DNA from: Allodiplogaster sudhausi
Taxonomy: Eukaryota > Nematoda > Chromadorea > Rhabditida > Diplogasteridae
DNA: 64,000 bases
Reading direction: 5' to 3'
Assembly (NCBI GenBank): GCA_945643635.1
Contig: CALZFC010000004.1
Coordinates: 1,241,001-1,305,000, forward strand
Both the position numbers and the translations under genes were made by a program. The notes beneath the pieces are model-generated. The model did not search any database. It was not told where the DNA came from and was given only the letters and a program-made list of their open reading frames with translations. Shown piece after piece: positions 1-11,538 of the stretch; the first letter of the stretch is position 1, and each line of letters begins with the position of its first letter.

Positions 1-132
1 GCTTGTGCTGTACTTCACAACTATGGCCTTACGAAGGGATACTGTAGGATTGACCTTGGACCCCCACAACGAGGCATTCCACTTCCACCGCATTCCAACT
101 CCCCCCGTGATCACATTGTTAATTCTCTGTAA
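1..132 (+). CDS. PIF/Harbinger-type transposase, C-terminal fragment
   Basis: Frame 1 is open from the left edge to a TAA at 130-132 and gives about 43 residues. It begins ACAVLHNYGL, which matches the CAVLHN stretch near the end of DDE-type Harbinger nucleases (HARBI1-like, DDE_Tnp_4). This helix follows the last catalytic acid in that family. The rest of the tail is Pro-rich and unremarkable. The catalytic core would lie left of the window and cannot be seen. The tail-to-tail Myb/SANT-like gene on the other strand supports the call, because Harbinger elements carry exactly this pair. Alternatively it could be a domesticated HARBI1-like gene. Confidence 0.5.
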   Translation, partial: ACAVLHNYGLTKGYCRIDLGPPQRGIPLPPHSNSPRDHIVNSL

Positions 133-464
133 TGCCATTGCAGTTTTGGTTGTTATTTATCGTCTTAAAATATCTTCTTTTGTAAGGTATACTAAGTTAA
201 AAACGTGTTAAAAACAACTCTCACTTAACATAACAACCATAAAACCGTTAATTAACAGTTTAAAAAACATAATAACTTTTAACTCAACTGAAACTACTCT
301 GAACTACGGTAGATCTGTAACATAATAACATAATAACCGTTAAGTTCAAAAATAACTACTAAGCTTTGCAATAGCCATACAGTATATACTATGACCATAT
401 CTATATACTTTGGAATCTAAAAACTAATGACCTGCATTACTCTCCTAGTACCTGCATAACTCTC

Positions 465-2352
465 CTAGTACTGAGTTGAAATGGTCGAATGGGTGGAGGC
501 TAGAGTGTGGAAGATCGGGTTCGTCATCGGAGGTGGTGATTCTTGTTGCGGTGGGTAGTTGACGAACTGGCCAGACACGGGAGCAGCATGCTAAAAAAAA
601 AGAAGTAGAAAAACATGAAGAAAAATAAGTGAATTAATATTTACTTATAGAAGAAAACAAAATATAGTTCTAAACATAAATAAAACTACTAAATAAAAAT
701 TAAACTGTTAAATAAATACAAACTAACGGCCAAAGTTTCCATCCTTTCCATGGCCTTGTCCATAAAGAGAAGCATCTTCTGATTTACCTCCGATTGGAGG
801 CGATACGCCTTGGTCTTCTCCTTTAACCTCACATATATTTACTCTTGTCAGCTCTTATTATCACCAAAGTTAGAATGACCAACTCTAATCATCTCTAGAT
901 GCTCGAAGCGGAGCGTCTCCTGTGACACGACGGTTCTCCGAGCGCGACGTTTGGTGCGCTGCTCCGAGAAGACACGTACCTTAAATTAAAATTAAATTTT
1001 AGCTTGTTACCTTTATAAATGACTGAAACACAACCTCTTCATCTGATTGGCCTTCCAGGTCATAGTCACCGTCTTCGACCGAGGATGTATCCCCAGAGTC
1101 AGAGCAATTGCGCTTAATTATGAACAAATTAATGTAAGATAAAATTTGAAAGTGTACTAAGATAATATTTTCCCAAGCAATGTGTTGTATAGGGATACGG
1201 TATATAAGAAGGGAAGTAAATGTTAGATGGAAATGGATGGATACGGTAGATGACGGTATACGGTAGATGGGAGGAAAGTGGATATGGTAGCTTTTCGTTA
1301 TGGAAGGAAAAGGGAAAATAAATAATATGAAGAAGAAATAAAAGAAGAACAGAAGGCTAGACGAAGAATTTAAGGAAAAAAGAACATGGAATCGTATGAA
1401 AAAAGAACCTCTAGCGAAAATCGGTTCTTTTTGGCTTTCTTCATTGGCTTGCACTGCCCAGAAGAGCGCTTGCAAGTTGGATGAGGAAGAGTCGCGTAGT
1501 TCTCGCGTCTCTAATATTGCCATTTATCTTATTGTTAGTGAGCTAATAAATACTAAATATAATGACAAAAATGAATGGAACCCAATGAATATTGTAACAA
1601 ATAATGAATATTGTAACTATTGTTACAAATAACAAGTTACGATCGCAAGAAAAAAACCTCTTGCGAACATCCACTCATCATCCATGAGTTGTTGTTCTTC
1701 TGCGATCTGGGGCCGGCAGAGATGTCCTTGCGAGACGAAGGAGTCTCCTCGACCACATCCGCCTCTGGACTCCCGGAGAACTCACGCTTTATCTGAGCAA
1801 ATATAACTGCTCAAAGAACAAAAAGAGAAGCAAACAAAATTTGAAATAAGCTCATATCAAATGTTTAATCAGATTTATAAACATACTCTTCCGCTTTCAA
1901 GCGAGGGGATTCCCACTCCTTGAAACGTGGGCGATCGAGCAAGCATGTGGGAGAGCAGGAAGTCGCCACGACCGAGTTCTGTACTCAGCTCCTTCTCAAT
2001 TTGGCGATCAACGCCGCCGCCCGTGGCATTCAAATACCTCAAGCACCAATTCTCTTCGTGCAAAAATCATTCAATGAAATCAAACAAGAAATAAAAGTTA
2101 CTTGGTCCACTTTGCCTTGTTCTTCTTCAGCGACAACTTCCTGTATTTGTAGTTCTCTTTAATTGATTCCACATCCTTGACGATCTTGAAACGGAGCAGA
2201 AAGGCGTCCTGAATCCCCTTCCACTCGCGATTTCTTGCCTTGTTGGCGCCGGCGTTACGCAGCTCGTTACCGCTTTCCAGGACTTCGCGTGCATCGTAGA
2301 CCTTCTCTACGATGAAGTCCGACTCCTCACACGTGAAGCGAACTTTCTCCAT
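465..2352 (-). CDS. Myb/SANT-like DNA-binding protein, probable Harbinger partner ORF
   Basis: The first exon (about 2098-2352) starts MEKVRFTCEESDFIVEKV and continues to a W-K-G-I-Q-D-A-F stretch. This is the pattern of a Myb/SANT-like (MADF-related) domain of about 80 residues. Further exon-like open blocks follow on the same strand near 1875-2063, 1680-1800, 1480-1523, 1015-1090 and 880-980. A coiled-coil block at about 725-800 (KAYRLQSEVNQKMLLFMDK) and a Pro/Ser-rich last exon ending in TAG at 465-467 complete it. Exon joins in the middle are not resolved because phases did not all agree. In Harbinger elements the Myb-like protein brings the transposase to the nucleus and to the element ends. 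The neighbouring transposase tail fits that role. Confidence 0.45.
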
Positions 2353-3174
2353 GCCTAAACGATTAACAACCAATTACAACCACATCCCTAAATCATAAAT
2401 ACACATAAAAAAAATTTGGAGTGAAACGCAGATTTGAACATTTCTTGAAAACTGTATTTATGCGTTCCTGCAGAGTTGCAAATATTTTGTTATTCAGAGC
2501 AAGTCGGAACCTGAATTTCCGGACAACTGTCACACGTAGGCCATAGTGTGAAAGATTTTCAGCTCAACTGAGAGTTGCTCTCTCATTATTGCACGATCTC
2601 TCTCTCCTGTCAGCCGAGTTATTCTGTTCAGCTGAAAAACTACGTTCAGCCGAGACCTCGGAATATGGAGGGAGAGGCGAAAAGGGTGCATAGAGAGTGT
2701 GTGTTTTGATGAGAATTAGGCATTTTCAGCTCAGGTGTATTCCCCCGAGTTTTCACCCGAGAAAATGACAGTTTACTACGGCGGCTGATGAAAATAAATA
2801 TGTAAGTAAATGTTAAAGAAAATTGTCGCTTATTCATAAGCTCTATTCTGATATCGCCAGTCCATATTACTTATTTTCAAGATTTGAAAGAGATCAGACG
2901 CTAAAACATGAATAAGGTGCATTGAAGCAGTCTCAATGCTCACTTGTGGTGATAGACGATAACGAAATAATAGTTTTTATGGTTCTAAAGAATGTCAGTG
3001 TAAGAGTTCCATGACTTATTCGAAACATTATTTAAAACCAAGATAATGTTTTAAATGCGAAAACGATATGATGCTGCATCACAATTGAAGTCTTTATTCA
3101 AGTATAAAAAAGTAAAATACAACTATCGATTGAGGATTGTCTTGAGACCAATAGTCTTTATATGTGTATATGAT
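2353..3174. other. Non-coding stretch with a diverged repeat
   Basis: No gene is seen here. Positions about 2780-2900 resemble 10230-10360 (shared words such as attctgatatcgcca and tcaagatttgaaag). Positions about 2990-3170 resemble 11340-11500. These are therefore 3' flanks shared by the duplicated chemoreceptor genes. The right end of the Harbinger element should also lie near 2400-2600, but no terminal repeat can be assigned without the left end. Confidence 0.5.
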
Positions 3175-5531
3175 TTAATTACGCACCCCAGGCGCTTCTG
3201 ATGCGGGAAGAACAATAACAGAAAGCGATTTGGCCAAAGCCTGCTCACTTATCGCCTTCCTTTTTCGGTTTGGGTGAAGTGTCATCTCCTTGTGGACAGC
3301 GTTCCACGAGGCGGCAAGGGAAGCAAAATACTCCTCGGCTTCCCTAACGCAATCAACAACTTCGATTCTTCGGTGCAAGCTTCTGAAGTTGATTAATTTA
3401 ATATTGTTGTATAAACAATTATATTATACGATTATAAATGCCTTAATATGAATTACCAACCTTGACCGGAAAATATTTTGCAATAAATTACCCAATTACA
3501 CATGTTTAAAATTCCGAGCACTAATATACATACTTTGGGAAAAATGGAAAATTTTTATTTAAATTAATAATGTTTGAATTGCACACCGAATTTTGCGTAA
3601 GACTGAAGCGTATGACTCATGATGCCAACAGAGCAATGGGGGAATTGAAAGCTGAACGATGATTGATACCTAAAAAATTGTCAGAAGAATTACATACTAT
3701 ATATATATAATATAACGATAAAATATGCAGTGAAACAATGTTATAGATGGTTTAAATAGACCCGTAAACTCTTAATAATCACCTTCTGCACGAACCGTTC
3801 TGACGACGAGAAAGGTCGCGGGTTGCCGACGGCTGCAATCGTCAACAGAATACACGTAAGTGACGCCGAAGAGGAGGCGGCCAAGCAAATCGATAATTGA
3901 AACAGAAGAGTCCAGGACTACCTTGAATGTTATATGATTTAATTATTTCATTCCTGAAATTAATCTGCTTGAAAACTAAATATTAAAACTCTTTAAGAAT
4001 ATAATTATACAAACAAATATTAGAAGGGCCCGAAGTGCTTGTAAATTTTCGTTGACTTGATATCTGGTTGCCAATGAGATCATTCCTGATTTTACCACGG
4101 AACGCCAGTGCTTATTTCGTCTGCTCAGGCGAAAATTAGTCAGCCAGATTACAATTGATGTCTGTAAAGTGTTTCGCTCATTTTCGAATGCTTTAAAATT
4201 ATCGTCTTCGATAAACTTATCAAGAACTCACGCTGAAACATAGAGCCGATATTCCGAGAAGAATAAAAATTCCAATTTCGCTTTTGCCTAAGGCGGCTGA
4301 AATTGATAAAAGGATCATTTGATGCTTGAAATGTTAAACATCTCAAGAAAACATTTCCCATTTTGAATATCAATATTCTTTTGGCTTAAAAGATCCACAG
4401 AGCAGCGTTGCATTAACCACTGCTCCTGCCTTTTGACTACAGATATATAGGCTGGCTAAAAAGAAAAGAACTGTTCATTGTCAGACGTGTTAGAAGGAAT
4501 GTGTAGCCATCAGCTGCAGAAATCTAAATAATCTTAGATATACAACAAGGGTAATTTTAAAGATAACTTGGAAAATTAATTTCGTGCACTTTTCTTTAAA
4601 AAAAACCCGTCAAAATATTGTTGAGAAGATGAATAATGTTATATAGGAAATTATAACAGTTACTTCGAAATTACTCGAAAGTTTACCGCAAACAGGGTTG
4701 CCAGGAGCGCAATCCACAGTTTTCTTTGTCACTCGTAGCTTTCTGATAATAAAGTGGCGATAAAACGCTCGCCAACGATTGCGACCACCAGAAACGTCAC
4801 CGATATGAAGCAGGCGATGCCTAGCTGCCTAATTTGGATCAAATTAATAAACGCAGCTTTTCACACTTGTTTTAGAGAAAATATTTACGTTTTTAGCCAA
4901 TTGCATTTAAAAAAAGAACTAATTTACTCAAGAAGGACATGCGTGTCTCCAAGAGGATACTCGAGTGGGGGCGCGAGGGTGGAAGGCAACTGTTCAATCG
5001 CACTGATGATGTAGTCACTGATAAGTGCGCCAAAGAGAATGCTGCAGAGAAGTTTATTTTGAGCTACATTGCAGGTCCAGCAAGTCAAGCAAAAACTTAG
5101 TCTAATAAATATTGATTACTTATCCGTATTAGAAGACTTATCTCAAGATGCAGTCTTCTTTTCATCATTTAAACAAGGTCAAATAATCATATAGTTTTTT
5201 TCTAAATTAATTTTTTTAAGCGATAAAATCTTGCTTGAAATTCGGATAGAATCGTTTTGCTGCGAAGCAGTGCACCACAAGCAGAATTGCAAATGCAACA
5301 ATAATGGAGATCAACTGAAATGCTCATTAAATTTCTTTTTACACATTTTAGTGCTCTATGTACACATTCCATCAGGTTGAGGCTGTTAAAATACAGTTGT
5401 AGTAAACAAAGAATATATTTTTTTTTAAAGAAGCATATTCACGAAACAACCTGGCAGAGTATATAGATTGTGACTAGCCATGTCTCTGCTGGCGTGCAGC
5501 TCCATGTCTTGGTATGTTCATTTAGCATCAT
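3175..5531 (-). pseudogene. Nematode Sre/Sra-like chemoreceptor, copy B, nonsense-mutated
   Basis: This gene parallels the intact copy at 7515-10034 exon by exon. It starts with MMLNEHTKTW and then TM1, then FGALISDYIISAIEQLP, then VGERFIATLLSESYE. A later exon carries LATRYQVNENLQALRAL, and the last exon carries EEYFASLAASWN with a stop at 3175-3177. The reading frame is broken at 4729-4731: where the sister copy has YERRRKPW, this copy reads TAC GAG TGA, a CGA-to-TGA change. The lesion falls just after the third membrane segment, so a product would lack four of seven helices. The donor after the first TM exon is GC (AATTTCAA|GCAAGA), not GT. Recent loss is likely because all other exons are still open. 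Confidence 0.75.
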
Positions 5532-7514
5532 TTTCTTTTTAAATTTAATGCTTGTATTTCGTAAAATTATTTTTATCATATAATGAAAAATTTTCGTTAC
5601 ACCATAATCCACCGTCTCCTAGAATAGAATAAATGTATGTATTCAAGAAATCTGATTCGGTATGGGGAAGAATGCTAGTAGCCATCTATATGCCAACAAA
5701 ACGTGTAGCTGAAAAATGAGAGGCTTCGAGTGTGGCGTCGCATGACACCACGTGCGAGTGCCAACACGCATTGAATGGACGGAGAACATGTTGGGCTGCA
5801 GTTATGCAAGGAGAAAAGTAAGAACATAACAAGATATATCTATTCTCGTGGTGCAATGGAACATTTAATTTTCCCGGAGCTCTTCTAGTTGTAAACACAT
5901 ATTGCAGGGAATTGACATCATAAAGCATACATACATATATGTAGTATGAAATATATATACCGAATGAGACAGGAAAGAGAAATAAAATAGGAGCACATTT
6001 CTCATATTTCTTGAAATTCTGAAATTGGAACAAAATGTTGAAGGAAGCATAACACTCTGTATTCATGATACCAACTCTAGGGAAGGTATGACTGAAAAAG
6101 GTTGGATTCACTACCATACAAAATATCATAATTACACCAAAATGTTGTGACATAATTTGCAGCTCTCTTTCCTTGTAGCATTCATTCGTTTTTAGAATAA
6201 GCATCATTTTTGAATAAGCATTTGTCAATTTAGAAAATGTTCAGGAAGAAGAGAAGATAAATTAATTTAGAATGTTTAAAAACAGCCAAATGTTAGCTGG
6301 ATTAAATGAAATGAGAATAGCATGCGAAAGGTCACCGGCGGTTCTATGTTGCACAATGTTGCCAAGTATTTTAAACATTTTGGTTCATTGATAAAGCGAG
6401 CACATGCGCTAGAGAGTATAGCATTACGAATTATTATACTATTATACCATCTGCCTTTTTCAAACGCCACGTAACATACATATATATGTACATAAATTTC
6501 CGATTTTGTTTTGAAAGAAAAAGAAAGTTTTATTTTTTTTAATATTGCTAAATAATTCACGCTCTTACAATCACATAGATTAAGTAGTATAAGAAAAAAT
6601 GCCGTGATTGTGAATGCGCAACTCTCACTATTCCCTTCCCAAGGAGACGGAATTAAAAACTATGGGCACAAAGTGTCCACGACGCACTAGAACGTGAGAA
6701 TAAATATGTAACTGACTCAGAAGTTCAAAGCGTTGAAAACATTTATATACTAAATTTTCATTGTAGTTAAAATAGTAGTTTAGAAGCCAATCACGATGTC
6801 TTGAATGGATCGAAATTGTTCCGCAACGCCTGTGTGCCCGTGAAAATATCTCTTTCTCTCATTTTATTTAATCTCTCTCTATTTCTATAGCTATTTCTAA
6901 AAGTAAAGTACCAATTTTAGCTTGGGAGAAGAGTTTTAATTCTAGCAATCCAGTGTGACACACCTGCTCATTTGCATGAAGAGAGAGATAGAGAGAGAGA
7001 GAGACGGTACAAGTGTACACAAATGTTGTTTTTATATCCTGATAAAGTCTATTTCACTATTTGAATAAATTCCTTCTTTATTTCCATGGTTGAACACCGT
7101 TCGGAATAAAAAAAAACCATTACTCCATCATCATGCATAGATACATATGTGCGTGTATATAAACATACGTGTCAACCCTTTAATTTACGCTAAAAGAAAT
7201 TCTTACACTTATGATCTCTGAAATTGATTTCGCTGTCTGCTCCGGGATACATATAGTACATATGTATGTACATATGTGAAAAAGGTGCATTAATATTATT
7301 GCGCAGTGGCCATAAACCATTTATTCCTGCTCAGATAAGATTTATTTATCACTAGTTTGTCCTTTTCCTTAACTTCCGGAAGTTGTCTGGCATCATTATC
7401 AAGGTAAGTATTCACATTATGCGAAACTACTTATGTTGATAACGACCGCTTTCTCTAGAATAAACTCCTCACTTACACTTTACAGCTTGTAAGACAACGA
7501 AAACGTTCACTGCA
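5532..7514. other. Intergenic region between divergent chemoreceptor genes B and C
   Basis: AT-rich sequence between the 5' ends of copy B (-) and copy C (+), so it should hold both promoters. Positions 5580-5700 are still similar to 14050-14165 upstream of copy A. There are short GA tracts near 6980-7005 and a TACATATGTATGT-type palindromic microsatellite near 7250-7280. A splice-acceptor-like TTTACAG ends at 7487, just ahead of the copy C start, and could serve a 5' exon or a spliced leader. No coding signal was found. Confidence 0.5.
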
Positions 7515-10034
7515 ATGACATGCAAGTCGGCGGACACTTGGCCAATCGTTGGCTATATGCTCCTACAGGTAAAGTATTTACAAATGATCATTATTTAATT
7601 AAAAGGGATCCATCTAGATCAACAACGCCATTCCAATACATGCATGCCTTTAAAAGGGTTATGTAAAGTAAAAGTAGCGGTGAATCTAGTCAGAGAAATC
7701 TCGATTTCTGAAGAGACTTCAAATTTTAATATTGAAATCTTCAGATAGCAGCCATTGCAATCGCTTTTGCAACTCTATTTGCCGTACACTGCCGGGCTGC
7801 AAAAAGATTTCATCCAAATTTCAGGCGAGCATTAATCTTTTTTTAATTAAAAAAATTTGTTAATATTTAATTAAATGCAGTTTTACTAAAATGATAGGTA
7901 ATATGTACATACATAATCGATATGAGCACTCCTTTGTTTCAGCATTCTCTTTGGCGCCCTAATCTTCAGCTATATCCTCGCTGCCGCCATACAGACGCTT
8001 CCCTTTCTTGCTGCTCCGCTCGAGGATTCTTTTGGAGACATCGACGATGTCCTCGAGTAGGATATTTTTTTTATTATTTTTAAAGTTATATCTTTCTGTA
8101 TTTTAACTATAAGAAATGAGTTAACATAGTGAATAGATACCTTTTAAATTGTTTTTGTTTAAAGGAAGGCGACCACCGAAAAATTATGCAATATTTCAAA
8201 ATATTTCGGCCCTTCGGCATCTTCACGAAGCGGGTTTGTGCGACCTGCGAAATATCACGCGAGAATGAGAGCGAGGAATTACAGGGGCAGACGCGGCAAT
8301 TCGAACCAGCATTAAATATTTTTCGGTGATTGCCCTCCTTTAAGTGTGGGAGATATACCATATTTATTTTTTGAAATAATTAGTATGAAATTATTCAGGA
8401 ACTGGGCGCTCGCTGGCTATTTAACAGCGACCTTCCTGGCAGTGGCTGTCGTGGGCGAGCGACTGATAGCGACCGTTCTCTCTCACTCGTACGAGAGTCA
8501 GAGACGAAATTGGATTGCACTCGCGGCGCTGCCTCTTGCCGTCCGCTCACTCTCTCGCAAATTACAACTTAAAATTATCACGAAACTCTACCGTAGTCTA
8601 TATTAAATTTCCCTGTGTGAGGCAAAAAGGCTCGATTTAAAGAGCGGGGCTCTTTTAATTCTAAAATAAAAGAATTATAAAAATTTATAGCAAACTATTA
8701 GCATTCTCTTGAGAACAATTTGTGTATGTACATACATACTGCTCAATTTTAATATCTTCGAAAAATACCTTAAATCAATTAGTTTTCTTGTGCCATAATG
8801 AATCCGAATGCGTATAACTGCTTATTTAGTTGGCTTCCGCTGCAGGATACGCGTTAATTATTGCTCGTCAGTATGATTTTAAAAATAATTTTTCCGGCTG
8901 TTATTAAAAAATTTCATTCGTCCACTGAAATTTTCAAATTTGTAGCGCTGCTGGGAGAAAATGAAGTAGGCACCTGCATTCTTCTGGGAATCTCAACACT
9001 AAGTGGCAGTGTCAGTTTCCTTTTTTTATCATAAACACCAGGGAAACATTTTTCTCACCTGCGCGATTACATTGTTATAAAATCGCTTAGACTGCGGGAA
9101 TTTATTTAAAAAAAATATCCAAGACAAATTTTTTGAGTCTCTATGTAATCGTGCTAAAATTCCGCACCCATAAACGAGTGAATAGAATCCGTTATAAAAA
9201 CCTAATTTTTTTCTAAACAGTCCTCTGACGATTGTTGCAGACGTCAATTATAATTTGGCTGATCAACTTCCGACTCAACAAACGAAATAAGCAAAGGCGT
9301 TCCGTTAGCAGAGGCGGCATGATCTCAGTGACTGCCAGATATCAAGTCAACGAGAATTTGCGCGCAATTCGGGCTCTTCTTATCTTTGTTCGAATTTTAA
9401 ATAATTATTAGAAAACATTTTTGTTTATACAATGTTTTAAATTATACAAAAATCAATTTGGTAATTTTAGGTAGTTATGGATTCATCCGTTACAATGATT
9501 GATTTGATTGGCCGTCTCGTCTTCGGCATCTTTTACGTTTATTCTGTTGAAACTTGCAGTCAGCAAAAAGACGTGCAATTTCTCATCGTTAGAACGGTTC
9601 ATTAAAATTTAATTGTTTTTTGACCTATCTTATTTTGCGTCAGAAATTAAAGATTTCTTGTTACTTCTTCATTAATGTTCATATTGGAAACGATTGTCTA
9701 AATCATTGATCAAAGGCGATTTCAGCTCTCATTCATCGTTCAAATGTCAATTCCTACCGTACTCTGCCTCCATCACGAATCTTACGCTACAGTCTTTCGC
9801 AACATTCGGTAGTTTCCATTTCTGGACTTCTTTTGCTACAAAATAATTAAGCATTTAAAAATAAAACTAACATACCAAATCATATTCCGTAACAGTTCTC
9901 GCAGAAAAAGGGAAGAACTCGACGGAACCTTGAACCACGATGACTATTTTGCTTCCTTGGCCGCCTCCTGGAACTCAGTCTACAAGGAAAGCTCGAGGGC
10001 ATCGGAGAAAGGTAGTCGGAAGATGACGTCATGA
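7515..10034 (+). CDS. Nematode Sre/Sra-like 7TM chemoreceptor, copy C, intact
   Basis: Ten exons join in phase into 333 residues: 7515-7568, 7745-7824, 7943-8056, 8399-8540, 8830-8899, 8946-9010, 9241-9387, 9471-9587, 9726-9808, 9905-10034. The protein starts MTCKSADTW. A first helix ends in HCRAAKRFHPNFR, followed by a second in ILFGALIFSYILAA. The family motif VGERLIATVLSHSYE follows, then LASAAGYALIIARQ, a fifth helix, and ARYQVNENLRAIRAL in the last inner loop. Two more helices follow, with a tail holding DDYFASLAASWN. Such receptors are G-protein-coupled chemosensory receptors of sensory neurons. The length fits the family. The second intron has a GC donor (TTTCAG|GCGAGC), and intron 3 holds a MITE-like element. 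The start could lie further 5' in a missed exon. The exact subfamily (Sre, Sra, Srab or Srb) is not settled. Confidence 0.8.
8158..8343. mobile_element. MITE-like element family 1, copy 1
   Basis: About 186 bases bounded by TTTAAAGGAAGG...CACCGAAAAATTA on the left and its near inverted copy (TTTTTCGGTGATTGCCCTCC then TTTAA) on the right. It lies in an intron of chemoreceptor copy C. The interior shares long stretches with 62161-62359, including GCGGGTTTGTGCGACCTGCG. No coding capacity was seen. The TTTAA at both ends may include a TTAA or TA target duplication. Confidence 0.75.
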
Positions 10035-10069
10035 TAGGATGCTATCGTATTTTTTCTGTTTTCAATTGC

Positions 10070-11350
10070 CTATAATTCAAATAGTCTTAAAAAAGAGAGC
10101 AAAGCTCTTCCTTCTGCCTCCCAATTTTGCGACACTAATTGTAAGTTAAATGAATAAGAGACAGAGAGGTGAGAAATATATGCGATCCGGCGACAAGTTC
10201 TGAGTGTATTCTTCTCAAACTTTTGCCTCGCGATTTTTTTATGAAAATAAAAATGTAAGAAAATGTTATAGAAAAGCATTGCTCGTTCCTATTCTGATAT
10301 CGCCACTTCAAATTACTTATAATCAAGATTTGAAAGTGAACAGGCGCGTTTGCTGTCGACTAAACGATGATTATTAAAAAAAATTGTTCTGAAGTTGGTT
10401 AGTCAGAGGTCGCATTCCCCTGCACAGTTCTGATTTGTGTGCTTTTTCCCCTCGTCCCCCCCCTCTCCGAGTGCAAGATGATTACTGAAAAGTAAAAAAA
10501 AAACCAACTAAGATGCCGATTCATATTCCGAAACAGTTTTCGTAGAAAAAGTGAGGAACACGACTGCACTGTGGACCACGATGAATATTTTGCTTCGTTG
10601 GCCTCATCCTGGAACTCAGTATTCATGAAGAGCTCGAGGGAAACGGAGAACGCGATTCGGAAGACAACATCACGATTATATGTATATCTATTATAGAAGT
10701 AAAGCGTTAACCACCTACATATCTATCTAAATGTAGCGAATTATTATTTTTCCTTATTAATTTAATTAGCTTGAAAAGAGAGCACAATCCCAAGCACTTT
10801 TACCTATAAAGTGAGACGATAGGAATGATGCGAGTGAATACAAGGAACTGAGAAATATATGAAAAATATGTATATGAGATGTTCAGCATGAATTTTTCTT
10901 CAACTTTCTCCATATCGTGTTGGTTTTTATTATTATTATTAATTACAAATTAACAATAATTTGATGCAAGATTTGAAAACGAACAGGCGCTTTTGCGAAC
11001 GCCAAAATTATGATAATTAAAGTGTATTTATGTGTTTCTGATGCTTACTCAACGCGTGATTCAAAATTACATACCTAATACTATATACATACATATGTAT
11101 GCGAAAATAATATTCTGAACAAGGTGAGCGCGCTCTCCCTTGCAGTTCGGACTTGTGTTTTTTTCTCATCCGACTCTCCTAGTAGCTACCCTTATTTTGT
11201 CTCGTTCACAAGTCTGAAAAGATAACGAGGGATGATTTTAAAGGCAAATAAATAATGATCTGTTTAATGGATATTATAGAAAAAATAGCAGGCGTATGGA
11301 GATGAGAGCGAAGAAATACGTGTGCATGCATGCGATATTATAGGACAATG
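10070..11350. repeat. Tandemly repeated 3' flank of the chemoreceptor gene
   Basis: Blocks at about 10070-10370, 10760-11010 and 11100-11330 share ordered words: aaaagagagca, gagaaatatatg, the tcaagatttgaaa with gaacaggcgc pair, and the cttgtgt-ttttctc segment. The first two blocks each follow a copy of the receptor's last exon (9905-10034 and about 10520-10670). The repeat unit is therefore exon plus 3' flank. Similarity is patchy, so the duplications are not recent. Confidence 0.55.
10510..10675 (+). pseudogene. Orphan copy of the chemoreceptor last exon
   Basis: Reading + from an acceptor-like TTTTCGTAG gives a peptide with DHDEYFASLASSWNSVF, which closely matches DDYFASLAASWNSVY in the last exon of copy C at 9905-10034. 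The 20 or so bases ahead of the acceptor also match. No other receptor exon is seen between the two. This is a partial duplicate. It could in principle act as an alternative last exon for copy C, but the frame has no TGA at the matching place. Confidence 0.65.
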
Positions 11351-11538
11351 AATATTTCAAAGCTTTATTTAAAACCAAAATATTTTTTCGCGATAATAAT
11401 ATGATGCTGCTTCAAATTAAATTCTTCACTCCAGTAAAAAAAGTTAGCACGGACATTATAGGTGTAGAAATAAGATTTCATTACGTGCCGCTTCAGGCGG
11501 GAATAACAGTAAAAGAAGATATTTTGGCCAGCTCCTGC

